Source: Alteromonas lipotrueae (GTDB taxonomy: Bacteria > Pseudomonadota > Gammaproteobacteria > Enterobacterales > Alteromonadaceae). From it: DNA of 44,531 nt. The notes under the pieces are model-generated. The model searched no databases. It saw nothing but the letters and a program-made list of their open reading frames with translations, and had not been told where the DNA came from. Of this stretch, positions 40,174 to 44,531 are shown one piece after another (the stretch's first letter is position 1; every line of letters starts with the position of its first letter). The DNA is taken from positions 1 to 44,531 of the forward strand of contig NZ_JAESDI010000025.1 in assembly GCF_019249215.1 (NCBI RefSeq), read 5' to 3'. The position numbers and the translations under genes are program-made.

Positions 40174-41475
40174 ATGGCAGAATTTACCGTAAGCTTATCC
40201 TCAGATAAAGCCAATAGTGCGTGGGGAGAAAATACTAAGCTCTCTTTTAGTGAAAACGGCGCAGTAATCCACTTGCCAAACTTCGACAACAGCAACAGTG
40301 ACGCGCTTGAGCGCACAATTCAACAAGTGGCGCGTAAGCTTGATGGATTAAACATTCCTGAAGTGGCCTTAATGGGCAAGTGGACCAAAGAACAACAATG
40401 GGCTTTCGCGTTAAGTTTTACCCGAGCCCGCAACCCTTCAACTATCAAGTGGGCCGACAACGACGATAAGCAGTGGCTAGAACAGAACTACGCAGCGTTG
40501 CTATTTACCCGGCAGTTGGTGAACGACACACCAGAAGATTTAAGTCCTGAAACCCTAGCGCAGCGTGCTGCAGTTTGGCTATCTGAATTAGGTAAAGAAC
40601 ATGTGTCTTATACCATGACAGTGGGTGAAGAATTAAGAGATGCGGGTTGGACAGGCATTTATAACGTGGGTAGAGGCAGTGAACGCCCGCCTGTGATGTT
40701 AGAGCTTGATTACAACCCAACCGGTGATCCTGATGCGCCTGTTGAAGCGGTTCTGGTAGGGAAAGGGATTACTTTCGACAGTGGTGGTTACAGCATTAAA
40801 TCAAGTGAAGGTATGCTTGATATGAAATGTGATATGGGCGGCGCAGCTACCGTAACCGGCGCACTAGGCCTTGCCATTAGCCAAGGTATTAGTAAGCGTT
40901 TAAAACTCATTTTATGCTGTGCGGAAAACTTAATTAGCGGTCATGCTTATAAATTAGGTGATGTACTTACCTACAAAAATGGCGTGACCGTTGAAGTCGT
41001 TAATACCGATGCAGAAGGGCGTTTGGTATTAGCTGATGGGTTAATGGCAGCAACGGAAACGGGCGCGCCACTCATTATTGATGCGGCTACCTTAACGGGG
41101 GCAGCAGTGGTGGCGCTAGGCGCTGATTATCACGCAGTATTTTCAATGGATGATAGCGCGCGTTCACAAATGCTTGCGGCGGCAAGCGCTGAAAACGAAC
41201 GTTTTTGGCCATTACCGATTGAATCATTTCATGCAGAGCGATGCCCATCTGCCTTTGCAGATACAGCAAACAGCCGACCTATGAAAGGCGGTGGCGGTGG
41301 CGGTGCTTCTAATGCGGCAGGCTTTTTATCACGGTTTGTAAACCCTGAAGGGAAAGGTTGGGTGCACTTAGATTTAGCGGCAGCTTATCATGGTGGAGCA
41401 ACGGCAGAAATGCCAGTAGGTGCAACGGCCAAAGGAATTCGAAGCATTGCAAGAATGCTTCAAGACTTTAAATAA
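40174..41475 (+). CDS. pepB: Aminopeptidase B (M17 leucyl aminopeptidase)
   Basis: 433-residue cytoplasmic metallopeptidase of family M17. The two-metal site is seen as K197, D202 (VGKGITFDSGG), K209, D220, D279 and E281 with R283 in NTDAEGRLVLADG. The N-terminal domain and length match E. coli PepB (427). A glycine-rich run (MKGGGGGGASNAAG) lies near 373-385. It diverges from sfsA, with its promoter in the 97-base gap, and a hairpin follows its stop. Confidence 0.95.
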   Translation: MAEFTVSLSSDKANSAWGENTKLSFSENGAVIHLPNFDNSNSDALERTIQQVARKLDGLNIPEVALMGKWTKEQQWAFALSFTRARNPSTIKWADNDDKQWLEQNYAALLFTRQLVNDTPEDLSPETLAQRAAVWLSELGKEHVSYTMTVGEELRDAGWTGIYNVGRGSERPPVMLELDYNPTGDPDAPVEAVLVGKGITFDSGGYSIKSSEGMLDMKCDMGGAATVTGALGLAISQGISKRLKLILCCAENLISGHAYKLGDVLTYKNGVTVEVVNTDAEGRLVLADGLMAATETGAPLIIDAATLTGAAVVALGADYHAVFSMDDSARSQMLAAASAENERFWPLPIESFHAERCPSAFADTANSRPMKGGGGGGASNAAGFLSRFVNPEGKGWVHLDLAAAYHGGATAEMPVGATAKGIRSIARMLQDFK

Positions 41476-41485
41476 GTCATAAACG

Positions 41486-41513
41486 GATGTCGCCACCCTA
41501 AGGTGGCGACATC
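41486..41513. terminator. Hairpin between pepB and the HTH gene
   Basis: Perfect 12-bp stem GATGTCGCCACC / GGTGGCGACATC with a 4-base loop. T-runs are poor on both strands, yet its site between convergent genes makes a terminator likely. Confidence 0.75.
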
Positions 41514-41555
41514 ACTTAATTCAGTTTATCTGTACAGATAAATGTTTGCGGGCAG

Positions 41556-41738
41556 TTAAATACCGCCTAAGCGCTCAGCAAGCACTTTGTAACGCTCTAC
41601 ATCCGCGCTATCAAACAGGGCATTGCCGTCTGTGTCTTTTTCTTTTGCTACTAATAAGCTTTCTCTTTCTAAGCGTTCAACTCTCACTTCTTGAACACCT
41701 AAATAGGCCGCTACTTCTTTTACAGTCATCAAACTCAT
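41556..41738 (-). CDS. Small HTH (MerR/excisionase-like) DNA-binding protein
   Basis: 60-residue protein made almost only of a helix-turn-helix of the HTH_17/excisionase type: MTVKEVAAYLGVQEVRVERLERESLL, then a wing (DTDGNALFDSADVERY). I start it at the ATG at 41738 (MSLMTVKEV), preceded by GGGA at eight bases; an upstream frame adds 28 residues of no family likeness. No integrase or prophage lies near, so it is more likely a chromosomal regulator than an excisionase. The target is unknown. Confidence 0.75.
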   Translation of the reverse strand: MSLMTVKEVAAYLGVQEVRVERLERESLLVAKEKDTDGNALFDSADVERYKVLAERLGGI

Positions 41739-42059
41739 TCTGCTGGTTCCCAACGTTATTTTGTTTTTAAATTCATTCTCGTTGTAAGCGCAGCTACCGC
41801 TGCAATACCTCGGTGCGCTCAATTATTGAGGTACATATTATTAATAAAATGACTCAATACAGAAATACGAGAATAGCTCAATTGTGCAGCTTTGCACTAG
41901 ATGTATTTTGGCCCGCCACGATTTCAACGCGTTATATTTAATATTTAAGCCTAAAATTGACAAATTACGAATGCTTTTTTGTACAATGCTGAAAATTGTT
42001 TTATAAAAAATATTCTTGCTGCCAATGATACCCAGCAAGCTATTGGAGAATAAGAAAAA
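41739..42059. other. AT-rich intergenic region
   Basis: 321 AT-rich bases between the HTH gene and yhgN, divergent. It must hold both promoters. A 65-residue minus-strand reading frame (41841-42038) has no ribosome-binding site or family likeness. GGAG about 12 bases before 42060 serves yhgN. Confidence 0.4.
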
Positions 42060-42662
42060 ATGGATACTTGGTCAGCAGCCGTCATGTTATTCTTGATCAT
42101 GGATCCTCTTGGCAATTTGCCTGTGTTCATGTCGGTTTTGAAGTCAATAGAACCCCGAAGACGGCAAATGATTCTTATTAGAGAATTACTGTTTGCATTA
42201 GGAATTTTGTTTTTATTCCTATTTAGTGGTCAGTCGGTGTTAAATTTTCTCAATGTTGAACAAGAAACGGTTAGCATTGCTGGTGGTATCATCCTATTTT
42301 TGATTGCACTTAAAATGATTTTTCCGTCAGCAGGCAACCCTAGCGGGCTTGCCGTAGGTGAAGAGCCGTTCTTGGTGCCGCTTGCTATTCCAATGATTGC
42401 AGGGCCCTCAACATTAGCGGCTCTCATTCTTCTGGCAAACCAAAACCCAGAACGTATGTCTGACTGGGCACTCGCGCTTGGCGCCTCTTGGTTGATAAGT
42501 GCAGTAATTTTGATGTTTTCAAATGTGTTTCATAAGCTATTAGGCGAACGTGGTCTTATTGCGATGGAACGACTAATGGGGATGATCCTCGTCATGATAG
42601 CCATTCAAATGCTTCTTGATGGTGCTACTCAATACTTTATGCATGCCACCGGAGCTAATTAA
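42060..42662 (+). CDS. yhgN: YhgN-type MarC family membrane protein
   Basis: 200-residue inner-membrane protein with six hydrophobic helices, of the MarC/NAAT family and close to E. coli YhgN (197). Family motifs are LFLIMDPLGNLPVFMSVLK, SIAGGIILFLIALKMIFPS, EEPFLVPLAIPMIAGPSTLA and MERLMGMILVMIAIQMLLDG. The function is unproven; amino-acid or export roles have been suggested for relatives. It overlaps yjaG by one base (TAATG), so they are co-translated. Confidence 0.93.
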   Translation: MDTWSAAVMLFLIMDPLGNLPVFMSVLKSIEPRRRQMILIRELLFALGILFLFLFSGQSVLNFLNVEQETVSIAGGIILFLIALKMIFPSAGNPSGLAVGEEPFLVPLAIPMIAGPSTLAALILLANQNPERMSDWALALGASWLISAVILMFSNVFHKLLGERGLIAMERLMGMILVMIAIQMLLDGATQYFMHATGAN

Positions 42663-43243
42663 TGGCAAAGCAAAAACTTAATACATTTGGGCGCGTGCGC
42701 GCGCTTGAAGGATTTAAAGCAGTTGCGTTTAGTGCAGCCTTGCTTGAGCGAATGATCCCTAACTACGAGCTGTTCTGTGACCTTACCGAATTTGGTGATA
42801 AAGAAGGTATTCGCAACTGTCTCAATCTTGTATGGGAGTCGGTGAAAGCACCTAAAAGCAAATTTAACCTTGCAGTACAGCTTGAAAAAGTGGAAGTGGC
42901 GACGCCCGATACTAGCGATTTTGATACCTACGGTGTTTACCCCGCGATTGATGCCGCAATTGGGTTAGCCGCTGTGCTTAATCTTATCGCAGGCGACGAT
43001 CCGCAAGGTGCGGTGGTCGTTAGCAAGCTTTCTCAAGGGAGTGTAGAAGCTTACTTGTTAGAAAGCGGCGAAGCCGACGATGAAACGGTAAAAGAACACC
43101 CACTAATGGTGTTTGAAGTAGCAGTGCAAGAAGCGTTGCTTGATTGTGTTGAAGCTGGAAAGTCTCCTGCTAGCACTGCTGATGCGCTTAAAGTGATTGC
43201 GCTAGAAGAGGGTATTTCGAATATAGGGCTCGATTTGGCTTAA
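42662..43243 (+). CDS. yjaG: YjaG-like DUF416 protein
   Basis: 193-residue cytoplasmic protein of the DUF416 family, near the length of E. coli YjaG (196). Family marks are CERM-like LLERMIPNYELFCDLTEFGD, FDTYGVYPAIDAAIGL and a C-terminal SNIGLDL. No motif points to a reaction. It is coupled to yhgN and converges on rsmD. Confidence 0.9.
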   Translation: MAKQKLNTFGRVRALEGFKAVAFSAALLERMIPNYELFCDLTEFGDKEGIRNCLNLVWESVKAPKSKFNLAVQLEKVEVATPDTSDFDTYGVYPAIDAAIGLAAVLNLIAGDDPQGAVVVSKLSQGSVEAYLLESGEADDETVKEHPLMVFEVAVQEALLDCVEAGKSPASTADALKVIALEEGISNIGLDLA

Positions 43244-43270
43244 CGCTTTCACCGCGAGACAAAAAGCTTA

Positions 43271-43927
43271 CTACACAGCCTTTATCAAATAATAGCAAAG
43301 CGCCGATGTGCGCTTTTCTTTTATAATTTGCCAGTGGCTCGGCAAGGCAATAGGCGCAAGGTTCGCTTCGTGTTCTACGTATAGTACCCCATCGTTAGAC
43401 AATAAGTTATTACTTGCAATAGCCGATAAGGTTGGTTCAACCAGTCCTTTGTTAAAAGGCGGGTCGACAAACATAATGTCGAAATTTTTACCTGAAAAGG
43501 TAGGCAGTATTGCTAAGGCATCGCCCTGATGGACACTAGCATTTTGAGCATCATTAGGTGATAGCAACGCCAAATTCTTCTTTAACTGCGCACTTGCCGA
43601 TTTATCCAATTCAATAAAGTCACAAGAAAGGGCATAGCGCGATAGGGCTTCTAACCCTAAACCTCCAGAGCCTGCGAATACATCTAAGCACGTTGCGTCA
43701 TTCAAATAAGGCATAAGCCAATTGAACAAGGTTTCTTTATTTCGGTCGGTGGTGGGGCGTAAACCTTCGGCGTCGAGAACCGGTAGCTTTCTTCCACGCC
43801 ATTGACCGCTAATAATGCGAATATGCCCGCCATTCGCTTTTGCGTGGGTAGAATGGGTTTTTTTTGTAGTTGAAGGTGCCCTGAGTGGGCGAGAAACTCG
43901 CTTCATAGTCGCTGACAATGGTATCAT
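43271..43927 (-). CDS. rsmD: 16S rRNA (guanine-966 N2) methyltransferase
   Basis: 218-residue class I methyltransferase acting on G966 of 16S rRNA. It has the N-terminal IRIISGQWRGRKLPV, LRPTTDRNKETLFNWL, motif I DVFAGSGGLGLEALSR and the catalytic DPPF in IMFVDPPFNKGL. E. coli RsmD has 198 residues; here the N terminus is about 20 longer and basic. The ATG at 43927 is my choice; a TTG at 43939 or ATG at 43906 are alternatives, since no clear ribosome-binding site decides. It is divergent from ftsY, as in enterobacteria. Confidence 0.95.
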   Translation of the reverse strand: MIPLSATMKRVSRPLRAPSTTKKTHSTHAKANGGHIRIISGQWRGRKLPVLDAEGLRPTTDRNKETLFNWLMPYLNDATCLDVFAGSGGLGLEALSRYALSCDFIELDKSASAQLKKNLALLSPNDAQNASVHQGDALAILPTFSGKNFDIMFVDPPFNKGLVEPTLSAIASNNLLSNDGVLYVEHEANLAPIALPSHWQIIKEKRTSALCYYLIKAV

Positions 43928-43993
43928 GGGGTTATTCAATATTCGGCAAGTGTAGCCGAAATTGCCCAGTATTTATAAGGATTTGTCTTAACA

Positions 43994-44531
43994 ATGTCGA
44001 AACTTTTTGGCTGGTTCGGTAAGAACAAAAAAGCAAATAAGCAAAAAGCACAGGAAAACCAAGATCAAAAATCAGTTGATCAAAGCACCGTTTTGCCTGA
44101 TGAATCACAAACTTCAGATGCTGAGCAGTCACATAGCACTGCCAAGAGCGATCTACCTGAAACTGCCAAGAGCGTTTCAACAGATACACCCCAGAGCGAT
44201 TCAGTAGAAAGCGTTGCACCAGTGGCTGACGAGCCAGTGCCAGTACCTGTAGAGAAAGAAGACGCTACGCCATTGAGTGTGGTACCAGATAAGTTAGATG
44301 CTGTAGAAATAGCCGATGAAGCAAGCCCGTCAGCGCCAGCAAAAGATGGCGACAATGCCGAGGAGTTACTTTCAACGCCTGTTCAAGATCTTGAACCAAA
44401 GCAAGAAAGCGAAGTATTTGTTGTTGAATCTTCTACTCAAACGGCTAGCGTTTTAGAAGCAGAAGCAGAAGCAGAAGCAGAAGCAGAAGCAGAAGCAGAA
44501 GCAGAAGCAGAAGCAGAAGCAGAAGCAGAAG
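43994..44531 (+). CDS. ftsY: Signal recognition particle receptor FtsY (N-terminal part)
   Basis: The start of FtsY, the SRP receptor that delivers nascent membrane proteins to the translocon; the gene runs past the window end after 179 codons. It begins MSKLFGWFGKNKKANKQK, an amphipathic membrane-binding start, then an acidic, Ser/Glu/Pro-rich A domain. From residue 155 it is a pure (Glu-Ala) run to the end of the window. The GTPase NG domain is not in view. The divergence from rsmD and the N-terminal sequence support the call. Confidence 0.9.
   Translation, partial: MSKLFGWFGKNKKANKQKAQENQDQKSVDQSTVLPDESQTSDAEQSHSTAKSDLPETAKSVSTDTPQSDSVESVAPVADEPVPVPVEKEDATPLSVVPDKLDAVEIADEASPSAPAKDGDNAEELLSTPVQDLEPKQESEVFVVESSTQTASVLEAEAEAEAEAEAEAEAEAEAEAEAE
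44456..44531 (+). repeat. Hexanucleotide repeat in ftsY, at least 12 units
   Basis: GAAGCA is repeated perfectly for 76 bases, over 12 units, and runs off the window end. It encodes Glu-Ala dipeptides in the acidic A domain. Confidence 0.97.

Noticed and set aside
41556..41738. Excisionase and prophage remnant
   Set aside because: The helix-turn-helix resembles excisionases, but no integrase, attachment-site repeat or phage gene lies near.
41841..42038. 65-residue minus-strand frame before yhgN
   Set aside because: AT-rich chance frame without ribosome-binding site or family likeness.

Overview
The window looks like chromosome of a marine gammaproteobacterium of the Alteromonas type. This rests on the protein sequences (TonB-dependent receptors, PanP, the Pds two-component pair, CstA, PiuC) and on the gene order sfsA-dksA-gluQ-pcnB-folK-panB-panC, which matches the enterobacterial block. 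There is no rRNA, tRNA, CRISPR array, insertion sequence or prophage gene. About 40 kb is coding and the strands alternate in short operons.

Layout. (1) 1-5.4 kb: a LytS/LytR-type kinase and LytTR regulator on the minus strand, divergent from a large TonB-dependent receptor. (2) 5.8-9.5 kb: a four-gene operon (PepSY membrane protein, DUF2271, DUF4198, membrane-anchored flavodoxin/FAD/NADPH reductase) behind a Fur-box-like site; I read it as an inner-membrane/periplasmic iron-reduction system. (3) 9.7-16.6 kb: a class I HMG-CoA reductase, a secreted HSL-type esterase, a sodium:solute symporter, a second PepSY-like protein and a CstA carbon-starvation transporter. (4) 16.9-21.4 kb: a Cu/Zn-efflux-type permease, a CNNM/CBS membrane protein, an unidentified beta-barrel and an amicyanin-like cupredoxin. 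(5) 21.7-24.8 kb: a Fiu-like siderophore receptor with its PiuC/YbiX dioxygenase, behind a second Fur box almost identical to the first. (6) 24.9-28.7 kb: the Pds sensor kinase and regulator, usually found with a sortase, but with no sortase here, followed by an 811-base non-coding stretch with a candidate small RNA and tandem repeats. (7) 28.7-33.8 kb: YadG/YadH ABC exporter, a TrmB-like methyltransferase, a degenerate EAL protein and PanP aspartate decarboxylase. (8) 33.9-40.1 kb: the pantothenate/folate/RNA-processing block panC-panB-folK-pcnB-gluQ-dksA-sfsA. (9) 40.2-44.5 kb: pepB, a small HTH protein, yhgN, yjaG, rsmD, and the start of ftsY, cut by the window end.

How parts work together. 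Iron uptake (receptor plus dioxygenase) and probable iron reduction (PepSY operon) appear to share Fur control. PanP supplies beta-alanine to PanC, while PanB supplies the pantoate branch; PanP sits where E. coli has panD. Several genes carry in-frame short tandem repeats (reductase, GluQ, PdsS, FtsY), and two upstream regions carry non-coding tandem repeats, so local repeat expansion is a recurring theme.

The most notable observations are the probable AUU/AUC start of pcnB, the 8-residue repeat array inside the reductase, the sortase-less Pds pair, the PanP-for-PanD exchange in a conserved block, the EAL protein with lost metal-site residues, and an orphan terminator that implies an unannotated small RNA.
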